NCBI GenBank assembly: GCA_003134655.1 | Contig: PLBY01000150.1 | Span: 1-36,719 of the forward strand | Reading direction: 5' to 3' | DNA from: Acidobacteriaceae bacterium | Lineage (GTDB): Bacteria; Acidobacteriota; Terriglobia; Terriglobales; Acidobacteriaceae | DNA length: 36,719 bases | Part shown: in pieces, positions 23,925-32,500 of the stretch | Layout: every line of letters begins with the position of its first letter | Position numbering within the stretch: position 1 is the first letter of the stretch | The notes under the pieces: model-generated | The model's database searches: none | The model's input: only the letters and a program-made list of their open reading frames with translations | Told to the model about the DNA's origin: nothing | Translations under genes and position numbers: made by a program

Positions 23925-26900
23925 ATGGGCCCATACAGATTTCGTGCGAATGTACCGATCTTTGCTCCGTCGGTTATCGCGGTAGTATTCGCGATCGTGA
24001 TGGCGATACCCGCACACTCGCAAGCCAAACCCGAACGGCAATCCAAAGCCGTGAAGCCGTCGCCCACAACGCAGACTGCGCAACCGCCGGCCGAGGCTGC
24101 GAAAGATTCCGAAGGTGCCGAAGCCTCCAAGCCCGAGGAGAAGGCTTTTAAGGGGATGAAGTACCGCATGATCGGACCATTCCGCGGCGGGCGGTCGCTC
24201 ACGGCAGCGGGCATTCCCGGGGATCCCACGACCTATTATTTCGGAGCGACTGGCGGCGGAGTCTGGAAATCGACAGACGGGGCGATGACGTGGGCGCCAG
24301 TCTTTGACAAAGAGGGAACGTCCGCCATCGGGAGCATCGCGGTTGCAAGTTCCAATCACAACGTGATCTACGTTGGGACCGGCGAGGCCTGCATTCGCGG
24401 CAACATCTCGCACGGCGATGGTGTCTACAAGTCACTGGATGGCGGCAAAACGTGGAAGAATGTCGGCCTGAAAGATTCGCGCGCGATTGGCAAGGTCATT
24501 ATTAATCCCGCGAATCCCGACATCGCTTTTGTGGCGGCTCTCGGGCATCCTTACGGGCCCAACACCGAGCGGGGCATTTTCCGCACGACCGATGGCGGCA
24601 AGACCTGGGAGAAGGTTCTTTACAAAGACGAAAACACCGGCGGCATTGATGTAGCGTTCGATCCGCATAATCCCAACATTCTGTTTGCGGCGTTGTGGCA
24701 GGCGCGGCGAACTTCGTGGAGTATGTCGAGTGGCGGCCCGGGCAGCGGCCTCTACCGTTCGAACGATGGCGGTAGCACCTGGAAACGCATTGAGGAGCAT
24801 GGCTTACCGAAGGGTCCGTACGGGAAAATCGGCGTAGCCGTGGCGGCAAACTCGGACCGCGTGTATGCGCTGATCGAGGCGCACAATCCGGATGGCGGGC
24901 TCTACCGCTCGGATGACGGTGGCGAGTCGTGGCAGTTGGTGAACCCCGACCACAGTTTGTGGCAACGTCCGTGGTACTACATGCACGTAATCGCCGACCC
25001 GCGGGACGAGAACGTTCTCTACATCATGAACGTTGAATCGTACAAATCGACGGACGGTGGGCATCTGTTCAACAAGATCCGTGTACCGCACGGCGATAAC
25101 CACGGGCTGTGGATCGATCCGCAAAATACGCGCCGAATGATCGCTTCGAACGACGGCGGAGTTACGGTCACGTTGGATGGCGGCAAGAACTGGACGCGCC
25201 AGGACAACCAGCCCACCGCGCAGTTCTACCACGTCATCACCGACTCCGCGACGCCCTATCGCGTCTACGGACCACAGCAGGACAGCGGCACCGTTGCCAT
25301 CGTCAGCCGCAGCGACGACGGCTCAATCGACCGCAGCGATTGGTATGACGTGGGTGGTGGCGAGGCCGGTTACATTGCCCCGGATCCGCGCGACGCGAAT
25401 ATTGTTTACGCGGCCGATTATCAGGGGAACATCACCCGCTACGACCGGCATATCGGACAGGTCAAAGCAATCACCGAGCAACCGGAGCTTTCTGACGCAT
25501 ACGGGGCCGCGAACCTGGAGCATCGTTTCCAGTGGACCGCGCCGGTCATGCTTTCCCCGCACGATCCGAATACGCTCTATCACGCCGGGGAGCAGTTGTT
25601 TAAGACCACCGACGGAGGCGTGCACTGGCAGGCTATTAGTCCCGACCTGACGCGCAATGACAAGGAGAAGCAGAAAGTTTCAGGCGGAGACATTACGCTC
25701 GACGACTCTGGCACCGAGTACTACGACACCATTTTCGCGCTGGCAGAGTCGCCGCTGAAGAAAGGATTGCTGTGGGTGGGTACCGACGATGGCCTGATTC
25801 AGCTCACGCAGGATGAAGGCAAGACCTGGACCAACACCACGCCCAAAGATATGCCGGAGTGGGCGCGCATCAGCCAGATTGATGCTTCTCCGCATGATGC
25901 CGGGACCGCGTATGTGGCCGTCGACCGTCACCAGTTCGACGATCTGCGTCCGTACATTTACAAGACGAGCGATTACGGCAAGAGTTGGACGAAGCTGACG
26001 CTGGGAATTCCTGACACCGGTTTTGTGCGAGCCGTGCGGGAAGATCCGAAGAAGCGCGGGTTGCTCTATGCGGGAACCGAAACCGGAGTCTACGTTTCGT
26101 TCAACGACGGCGCGAACTGGCGTCCGCTGAAGTTGAATCTGCCGACGACGCCGGTGCACGATCTGGTGATCAAAGACAACGATCTGGTCGTTGCTACGCA
26201 CGGCCGCGGGTTCTGGATTCTCGATGACCTGTCTCCGCTGCGGCAGTACAGCGATGACATCGCGCAGAAAGATGCATTCCTGTATGCGCCCGGGACGGCT
26301 TACCGGATTCAGGCGGGAGCAGGCGGAGAACGTCATCCTTCCAAGAGGACGGGGCAGAATCCTCCGGCTGGCGCGGTCATTTACTACTTCTTGAAAGACG
26401 CGCCGAAGGCCGATACCGAAGCGAAGATCGAGATTCTGGACGCTTCTGGCAAAGTCATTCGCAAGTATTCGAGCGCTGAGTACAACACGCTGGAGGAGCC
26501 GCTCGATCCGGACGATAAGAAACCCGAGAAGGAACTCAAACCCGAGGCCGGACTAAACCGCTTTGTGTGGGATCTGCGCTACGAAGAAGCGCATCACGTC
26601 CCGGGCTACTACCTCTGGGAATATGGCGGTGGCGCGCGGGGACCGGTCGCCGTGCCAGGTCACTACCAGGTTCGGCTGACGGTGGGAGCCCAGACTCAGA
26701 CAGCCGCGTTCGATCTGAAACTGGATCCGCGGGTGCAGGTCAGCCAGGCCGATCTGGAGCAGCAATTCAACCTGCTGCTGCAGACCCGCGACGAGCTGAG
26801 CCGTGTATACGACACGGTCAATCAGATTCAGGACGTTCGTTTGCAGCTGTCAGGACTCAAGCGGCGCTTGCCAGAAAATGCCAGTACGAAGACGATTGTG

Positions 26901-27245
26901 AACGCGGCGGATGATTTGGAGAAGAAACTCGTCGCGGTCCGCGAAGAACTCATCAACCTGACTATCAGCGCGAATGAAGATTCGCTGGCGTATCCTCCGC
27001 AACTCGACGCGAAGTTGGCCTACCTCGCGATGGATGCGAGTACGGCTGACTCGGCGCCGACCGAGGCCGAACAAAGGCAGTTTGCGAAGCTGAAGCGGCA
27101 GAGCGGAGAACTGATTGGGCGCTGGGAGGACCTGCAGCGCCGCGATCTGGCCGCATTCCAGAAGCTCACGGTGGAAGGCAGCCTGTCTACGGTAGTGGTG
27201 CCGCCTCCAGGGCGCGCCACGGACGAGCCCGTTCCGGCCCACTGA
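23925..27245 (+). CDS. Secreted VPS10/BNR-type beta-propeller protein (1106 residues)
   Basis: This large exported protein is of the family usually annotated as sortilin-like or glycosyl hydrolase with BNR repeats. It has a signal peptide (about 1-32, ending AHSQA), a Pro/Ala/Lys-rich linker (33-75), a long propeller region (about 80-770) with many Asp-boxes (KSTDGAMTW, SLDGGKTW, TTDGGKTW, SNDGGSTW, SDDGGESW), and a C-terminal section (about 800-1106) with a beta domain and then helices with heptads (LLQTRDELSRVYDTVNQIQD). Enzymatic residues are not evident; binding or hydrolysis of glycans or peptides is possible. GGAGA precedes ATG 23925. The last codons are duplicated downstream (27222-27281). 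Confidence 0.88.
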   Translation: MGPYRFRANVPIFAPSVIAVVFAIVMAIPAHSQAKPERQSKAVKPSPTTQTAQPPAEAAKDSEGAEASKPEEKAFKGMKYRMIGPFRGGRSLTAAGIPGDPTTYYFGATGGGVWKSTDGAMTWAPVFDKEGTSAIGSIAVASSNHNVIYVGTGEACIRGNISHGDGVYKSLDGGKTWKNVGLKDSRAIGKVIINPANPDIAFVAALGHPYGPNTERGIFRTTDGGKTWEKVLYKDENTGGIDVAFDPHNPNILFAALWQARRTSWSMSSGGPGSGLYRSNDGGSTWKRIEEHGLPKGPYGKIGVAVAANSDRVYALIEAHNPDGGLYRSDDGGESWQLVNPDHSLWQRPWYYMHVIADPRDENVLYIMNVESYKSTDGGHLFNKIRVPHGDNHGLWIDPQNTRRMIASNDGGVTVTLDGGKNWTRQDNQPTAQFYHVITDSATPYRVYGPQQDSGTVAIVSRSDDGSIDRSDWYDVGGGEAGYIAPDPRDANIVYAADYQGNITRYDRHIGQVKAITEQPELSDAYGAANLEHRFQWTAPVMLSPHDPNTLYHAGEQLFKTTDGGVHWQAISPDLTRNDKEKQKVSGGDITLDDSGTEYYDTIFALAESPLKKGLLWVGTDDGLIQLTQDEGKTWTNTTPKDMPEWARISQIDASPHDAGTAYVAVDRHQFDDLRPYIYKTSDYGKSWTKLTLGIPDTGFVRAVREDPKKRGLLYAGTETGVYVSFNDGANWRPLKLNLPTTPVHDLVIKDNDLVVATHGRGFWILDDLSPLRQYSDDIAQKDAFLYAPGTAYRIQAGAGGERHPSKRTGQNPPAGAVIYYFLKDAPKADTEAKIEILDASGKVIRKYSSAEYNTLEEPLDPDDKKPEKELKPEAGLNRFVWDLRYEEAHHVPGYYLWEYGGGARGPVAVPGHYQVRLTVGAQTQTAAFDLKLDPRVQVSQADLEQQFNLLLQTRDELSRVYDTVNQIQDVRLQLSGLKRRLPENASTKTIVNAADDLEKKLVAVREELINLTISANEDSLAYPPQLDAKLAYLAMDASTADSAPTEAEQRQFAKLKRQSGELIGRWEDLQRRDLAAFQKLTVEGSLSTVVVPPPGRATDEPVPAH

Positions 27246-27281
27246 AGCAGTGACGAGCCCGTTCCGGCCCACTGAAGCAGT
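27222..27281. repeat. Exact 30-bp tandem duplication over a stop codon
   Basis: The unit starting GACGAGCCCGTTCCGGCCCA at 27222 occurs exactly twice in tandem (27222-27251 and 27252-27281). The first copy contains the last codons and TGA stop (27243-27245) of the 1106-residue propeller gene. A replication-slippage origin is likely. Confidence 0.9.
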
Positions 27282-27291
27282 AGCGAAGCAA

Positions 27292-27353
27292 GTAGCGCCG
27301 GCGCCCCGCCGGCTGTCCCGAGGGCGTCTCGCCCTCGGAGTCGTCGGCGCTAC
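27292..27353 (+). repeat. Dispersed double-hairpin repeat, copy 2
   Basis: The element has perfect outer arms GTAGCGCCG (27292-27300) and CGGCGCTAC (27345-27353) and two inner hairpins, GCCGGC-type and CGAGGGC/GCCCTCG. It matches copy 1 (11157-11215, opposite strand). The second stem differs by A-T to G-C changes on both sides, preserving pairing. Confidence 0.7.
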
Positions 27354-27809
27354 GTTCGCTCAGCGAGTTACTTCTATTACTTCCGTGCCACTTCGATGGC
27401 ACTATTGTGCCTTGTTCGCACTCAGCCCTGTTGCTATTGTGCCGATAGAGAGGTTGTAGTTGCTTCCTCCCCTGAAGGATCACCGAGGTCGATTCGGATT
27501 GGGGGGTGTCTATGCGGAAGATGCATCTGTTCTATGCGGCACTTGGCTTCGCGGTGGCCCGCTGGATTTTCAAGCGGCAAGCGGTAGTCGACCCAGTCAC
27601 ACGGTTTCGGTCGCAGGGACTTCTGTAGAACGGTTTTCTCCGGGCTTGGGCGTGCGCCCCGTTGCGCCTCCATTTCGTCAGCGCACGCCCACTGCTTCCT
27701 TCCTGCTCCCTGAAGTAACCGTTACCAAGGTTTGCCCGTATCACCCGGTCTCTTCTATCTCTCCATACAATTAGTTCAGGACCCTCTTCGCGAGTGGGTC
27801 TGAGCTTTC
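27354..27809. other. Intergenic region after the propeller gene
   Basis: Apart from a hairpin GTGCCA/TGGCAC (27385-27390 with 27397-27402) and a possible 38-codon gene (27512-27628), nothing is supported. A 104-codon frame at 27460-27774 has low complexity and no ribosome site. Confidence 0.4.
27512..27628 (+). CDS. Possible 38-residue membrane miniprotein
   Basis: This short open frame begins at ATG 27512, 5 bases after a G-rich run (GGGGGG). The product has a basic start (MRKMHLFY), one hydrophobic segment (AALGFAVARWIF) and a polar tail (KRQAVVDPVTRF). It could be a one-helix membrane protein. No family is recognised and chance is possible. Confidence 0.3.
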   Translation: MRKMHLFYAALGFAVARWIFKRQAVVDPVTRFRSQGLL

Positions 27810-28670
27810 ATGTCCTGGCTACCAAGAATGCGGATTGTCCTCGCGCTGGCCGTCCTGCTGGCGACGCTGATTCCTGCGCGGCTGGCCGCCCAGAACGATC
27901 CCAGTGCCGATCCGAACGACGCACCGCTTGGAGACGTCGCCCGCTCGCTGCGCAAGAAGACTCCGCCTTCCCAAGCCGTGATCGATGACGACAATCTGAC
28001 CAAGGTGATGGATCAGGCGGAAAGCCGCCACTCTCCGGGCTCGGCGCTCAGGTTCCTGATGGCGGGGGAAAGTAAAGGATTTCGGGTCAGCGCGCCGGAC
28101 GTGACGTGCAGTCTCGCCTTCACGGCCAACGTGAAGTCTTTGCTTTCGAACCAGTATGCGCAAATGGAACTGCCTCCGGGCGAACTGGCGAAGCTCGATG
28201 GACCAGCCACGATCGAAGGCGATGCCCTGATCGTTGCCGTCTATAACCGAACGGACTGGCACGTCAGCGAGGTCGCGGTGGCTCTGACTGTCATCAAGAA
28301 GAACGGCATTCTCGATGCGACGTCGCTTGGTGGGTTTGAGACCGAGGTTCGACCCGAGAAGAAGCCCGATGTGACGGTGATCTACCGAATGCGCGCGGCC
28401 GCCTCTCCGTGGGAGACGACCGTCTTCAGTACTTCACTCAAAACGCAGCTTGCGGCCGACGAGGAGTGGCACTGGGCCATTGTGCAAGCGAGAGGTTATC
28501 CGCCGCAGACGTATTCAGGGCCTGCGCCCCCAACAGCCGCGGACACCAACGGTCCGGCGGCAGTCCAAGCAATATCGGATCAGTCGACTTCAGCAAAGCC
28601 CACATTATCCCCGGCAGTGGCTGAGCCGCAGAACACGCCAAAGATTTCACCCGCGCAAAATCCGCAATAG
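27810..28670 (+). CDS. Exported protein of unknown function
   Basis: This 286-residue protein has a signal peptide (RMRIVLALAVLLATLIPARLA, cleavage near AAQ). The mature part has a short acidic N-terminus (PSADPNDAPLGDVARSLRKK), a central beta-rich region (about 90-225, with TCSLAFTANVKSLL, ALIVAVYNRTDWHVSEVAVAL and EEWHWAIVQARGYPPQTY) and a disordered Pro/Ala/Thr-rich tail. The central region might be a FxLYD-like or Ig-like fold (inference). The start is ATG 27810; ATG 27828 is an alternative. Converges with the M48 gene. Confidence 0.75.
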   Translation: MSWLPRMRIVLALAVLLATLIPARLAAQNDPSADPNDAPLGDVARSLRKKTPPSQAVIDDDNLTKVMDQAESRHSPGSALRFLMAGESKGFRVSAPDVTCSLAFTANVKSLLSNQYAQMELPPGELAKLDGPATIEGDALIVAVYNRTDWHVSEVAVALTVIKKNGILDATSLGGFETEVRPEKKPDVTVIYRMRAAASPWETTVFSTSLKTQLAADEEWHWAIVQARGYPPQTYSGPAPPTAADTNGPAAVQAISDQSTSAKPTLSPAVAEPQNTPKISPAQNPQ

Positions 28671-28675
28671 AGATT

Positions 28676-28703
28676 GAAGTCGGCTAAGCGAAGCCGCTAC
28701 TTC
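28676..28703. terminator. Possible bidirectional hairpin between convergent genes
   Basis: GAAGT-CGGCT (28676-28685) pairs with AGCCG and ACTTC (28692-28696 and 28699-28703) with a two-base bulge and a 6-base loop. It overlaps the last codons of the M48 gene. No T-run follows, so its function as a terminator is doubtful. Confidence 0.3.
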
Positions 28704-29599
28704 ACAAACTTTCCATTCTGCACTTCATATTCGATGCGGAAAGGCTTCTGCATTTTGCGGTCCTGCCAGCCTTCCTGCGCGATGAGGCTGTTGGCCTGCG
28801 CGAGGCGCTCGGAGGGTAAGGGATGGGAGCGAAAATATCCCTGCAAGCTTTGAATGGCAAGTTGCGTGAGTTCTTCCTCCGGGTTCAGCGCATGAACGAC
28901 GTACTCGCTGTGCAGTTTGCTGAAGCGCTCGAACATTGTGACCGCTCCGTAGGGTGAGTAGCCGCCTAGGACCGCCAGTCGCATGCCTTCGCGGTCGGCT
29001 TCGAGTTCTTCGTCTTTGTTGTAGCCGGCTTCCCATACCTGAACCGGGATTTGTAGGATGGCGCCCACGATGCCAAGCTGCAGATTGCGCAAGCGGGCTT
29101 CGATCTGTACGCGCTCGGCGCAGTGGTAGTGATCGATGTGTTCGATTTCGTGTCCGATCACGGCGGCGAGTTCGTCTTCGCTGGTCATCAGGTCGAGCAT
29201 GCCCTCGCCAACGTAGACGGGGCCTCCGGGAAGCGAGAAGGCGTTGATCATGCCGCGGTCGGGTACCAGATGAAATGAATAGGGCAAATGCCGGTGAGCG
29301 TTCGCGCTGACGGCGTGTCCTACCTGCTTCACATAGCTGTCGAGTGCCTGCTGTTCCGGACTCAGTTTTTCGGCGGAGATGGAGTATCCCGCAGCCAGTT
29401 GTTTGCCGACGGCGATCTCCTCGGCATCAGAGAGGCGGGTGAGACGCATGGGCGCGCGGCTCAGATCGCGCTGGGCGTCGGCTGCCATGGCGACAATTGC
29501 GTTCGCAGACACTGGCGCGGGGTCATGGCGGCGCTGGCTGAAATAGAGGCCAGCGACCCCGACGAGCAGCACAACCACGAACGGGGCAGCACGTTTCAT
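28697..29599 (-). CDS. M48-family membrane-anchored zinc metalloprotease
   Basis: This 300-residue protease has an N-terminal membrane anchor or signal (MKRAAPFVVVLLVGVAGLYF). The peptidase M48 domain spans about 80-280. The zinc motif is H150-E151-I-E-H154, and the third ligand comes from EELEADREG near 197-204. NAFSLPGGPVYVGEGML before the motif is characteristic of the BepA/Oma1-like group. It probably acts in envelope protein quality control in the periplasm (inference). ATG 29599 overlaps the stop of the DUF2339 gene by 4 bases; no ribosome site precedes it, so translation likely depends on coupling. Confidence 0.92.
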   Translation of the reverse strand: MKRAAPFVVVLLVGVAGLYFSQRRHDPAPVSANAIVAMAADAQRDLSRAPMRLTRLSDAEEIAVGKQLAAGYSISAEKLSPEQQALDSYVKQVGHAVSANAHRHLPYSFHLVPDRGMINAFSLPGGPVYVGEGMLDLMTSEDELAAVIGHEIEHIDHYHCAERVQIEARLRNLQLGIVGAILQIPVQVWEAGYNKDEELEADREGMRLAVLGGYSPYGAVTMFERFSKLHSEYVVHALNPEEELTQLAIQSLQGYFRSHPLPSERLAQANSLIAQEGWQDRKMQKPFRIEYEVQNGKFVK

Positions 29600-32500
29600 A
29601 GGAATTGGCGGATCTTCTCGCTGTATTTGTTGTACAGAAACGAAGCTGACACCATCGCGACACCGACGATCACGAACGTGATGTAGCGATCGCGCCAGGT
29701 CCAGGCCCCTGACCACATATCCAGAAGCAATATCTTCCCAAAACTTGCGATCAGAAGCAGGAATCCGGTCAGCCGAAAACTGCGTTCTTTGATCACGAAG
29801 GCGAAGATCATGATCGACAGCGCTTCAACGCCCCACGCGACCGTGACCATGCCGGCGCGCATCTTGATGGCGAGCATAAGTGTGAGAAGAGCGATAGGCG
29901 CGAAGAACATGAATTGCTCAGGATGCCTTACCAGCGTGCCGAACCAGTTGTTGGAGAGCTTGGCACGGTAGCGGTCGCGCCACTGGAACGCGAAAGGCAG
30001 GCATGCCAGAAGGAGAGCGATGGCAGCGCCCAGAACAAAATATCTCCCCGTCCAATCCCCTCCGGTGAAATAACTCGCGCCGAAAAGGTTGTGCATCACG
30101 CCACGGGCGCAAACACCCACGGTAAGAAGCAACGACTGGTGCAGAAAGAGAGGCCGATCGAGCCACAGTGCCAATCCGAAAAGAACGAACACCACCGCCG
30201 CCAATGCCGTGACCAGCCATTCATTGGGAAACTGGAAGTAAAGAAAAGCGACCACGGTGCCAGTCCCCAGGTAAGCAAGCAGCATGTCGAAGTGGAAACC
30301 ACGGTCATCGCGCGCAGATTGTTCACCTGGCCCTAACTGAAAGTACACGAAGAACAGGATCAGCGTGATGGGGAGAACCGTGTACATCCGCGGTCCCCAG
30401 AATTCGCCAGGATTCCCGGCGGTCAGGTTGGCAAAGAAAATCCGGCCGAAGGAAGCGGCTAGCGCTACATAGGCCTGGAACCTAAACTGCCGCACTTTGC
30501 GCCAGAGACCGTACTCGAAGAGAACCAGACCGAAGACGGCCCATCCCACGGCGATACTCAGCGACTCCAACTCATACCACAACAGCAGGGAAACCAGCGC
30601 TGACGCCGCCCACGAGTAGATGTGGTGGAACTCGCGCTGGCGGAATTGTTCCGGCATGCGAATGATCCGCGACAACGCATAAAAAATCACCGCAACAATG
30701 GCCAGAGAGAGCAGGCGCACGCTGATGCCATGCCATTGGTCCACCACGTAGAGGTTCAAGGTGATGCTGCGAGCCATGGTGAGAGCGGAGAGCGCGTGCG
30801 CTTGCCAGCGGAGATCCTCAAGCTCAAACCGGCGATCGACGAGCGCGAGCGCCAGAGCAAACACAGCCCAGATCGCCGCAAGCCATGCGTTGGGCGCTTC
30901 ATGCCATGCCAGGAACGCCAGCAGAGCCGTCGCAGCGAAACTGTGCAGATAAGCGACTGCCTGCCGGCCTTCGGAATCGGACGTCGTCGATTGGCGCGAC
31001 AGGAAGTAGAGGCCCGCTGCCACGATCGCAATGGTGACCAATCGCAGTGAAACGCCCCAGAACGTTTGCTCCAGCTCGAGGTTGAACGTGTAAGCGCGCA
31101 CCAGCGAGCCCGCTGCCACAGCATTGGCCTGCCACCCGAGTGGCCGGTAGCCGATGCGGCGCATGACCAGCGCGAGAAGGACCGCGAAAACAATCCAGGA
31201 GACAGCGATCCAAGGCGCCGGCACAGCTTCATTGAGCACCCAGACCATCAATGCTGTGCCCGCTGAACTGTATGCGATGCGACCGAACCGTACGTGGTCC
31301 GGGTTCGGCACGCGGATTCGCCGGGCGATCCAATAAACGCCCACGACCACCGGCAACGCGGCAAAAGAATGCAGCGGAATGTTGTGCCAGCGCTGAACGC
31401 CCGAAGAATCGGAAGTCACTGCGGCAAGAATCGCCAAGACTCCCAACAGATGCGCGTGCCACGCCAGCACGGGATATCCGATCTGTTGGCCAACTTCCAG
31501 CAGCAGCACCGCGAAAGCGATTCCCGCCAGAGGTTGCCAGAGCTCGGGTACGTCGAAGTAAATCAGCGCCGTGATCAGCGCTGTGCCGGCGAAGGCGAAC
31601 AGCCCGCGGAAGAAACGTTGGTTGGAATCATCCTCTCGAGTCGCTGCCCATTTTGCTGTGAGATAGAAAGCTGCAGCGAGAATCGGCAACGTGATCAGGC
31701 GGTTCTGGACATGTGTGTACTGCGCAACTTCGCTGTGCAGGTTGACCACGCTGACGCGATACAAAGTCAACAGGCCGAGGATGCCGTACTGCACCTGCAG
31801 GTGAATGGATCTAAGCTTTTGGCCAAGCACCGCCAGCGTCAACATGACGCCGGCGAAAGCGAGGGCAGTCCAGTCGCTCGAAAACAACGCCCATGCCGCA
31901 GACGCAGCTGCGAAGCATCCCACATAGGAATGTGCGGTGAGCATGGGCGCGTCCGGCGGATCGCTAAAGAACTGCCCCCAGCGCCGCCCCCCAAGCAGAG
32001 TGTTCAAGTAAAAGACGACGGCGCAGAGCGCGAACATGACTCCTGCATCGAGTACGACATCGTCGCCGACGCGCCGTGCGACCATGAGCTGCTGAAAATC
32101 GATTCCGACCAGATGCAAGCCGACCAGCAAGCCTGCGAATAACCCGAGCCGGCGAAACACGACTTCCCCGATCATCACGCCGGCAGCGAGAAACACTTCC
32201 CCGCCGACCAACCACAGGATGGCGACGTTATTGCCGGAATAGCGGAAGGGCACCGCGCCAATCATCAACCCCGCGCCGAGAACGCTCAGAATGATGAATG
32301 CCTCGCGGCGGCGTTTGGTGATCGAAAGCTGTCCCAGGCTGAACTCGATCGCACCAATGATCAGAAGCGCCCAGAATGCGAGCTTAGGTTGCACCGACTG
32401 GAACTTCATCGTTCCGAGTAGGAGCAGCGTGTTCAGTAGCGCAGCCGCAGTCGATATATGCTCTTCGGACGGAGATTTCGTCTTTCGCACGATGTACGAA

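Noticed and set aside
27460..27774. 104-codon plus-strand frame after the propeller gene
   Set aside because: No ribosome site, mixed low-complexity composition and no domain features.
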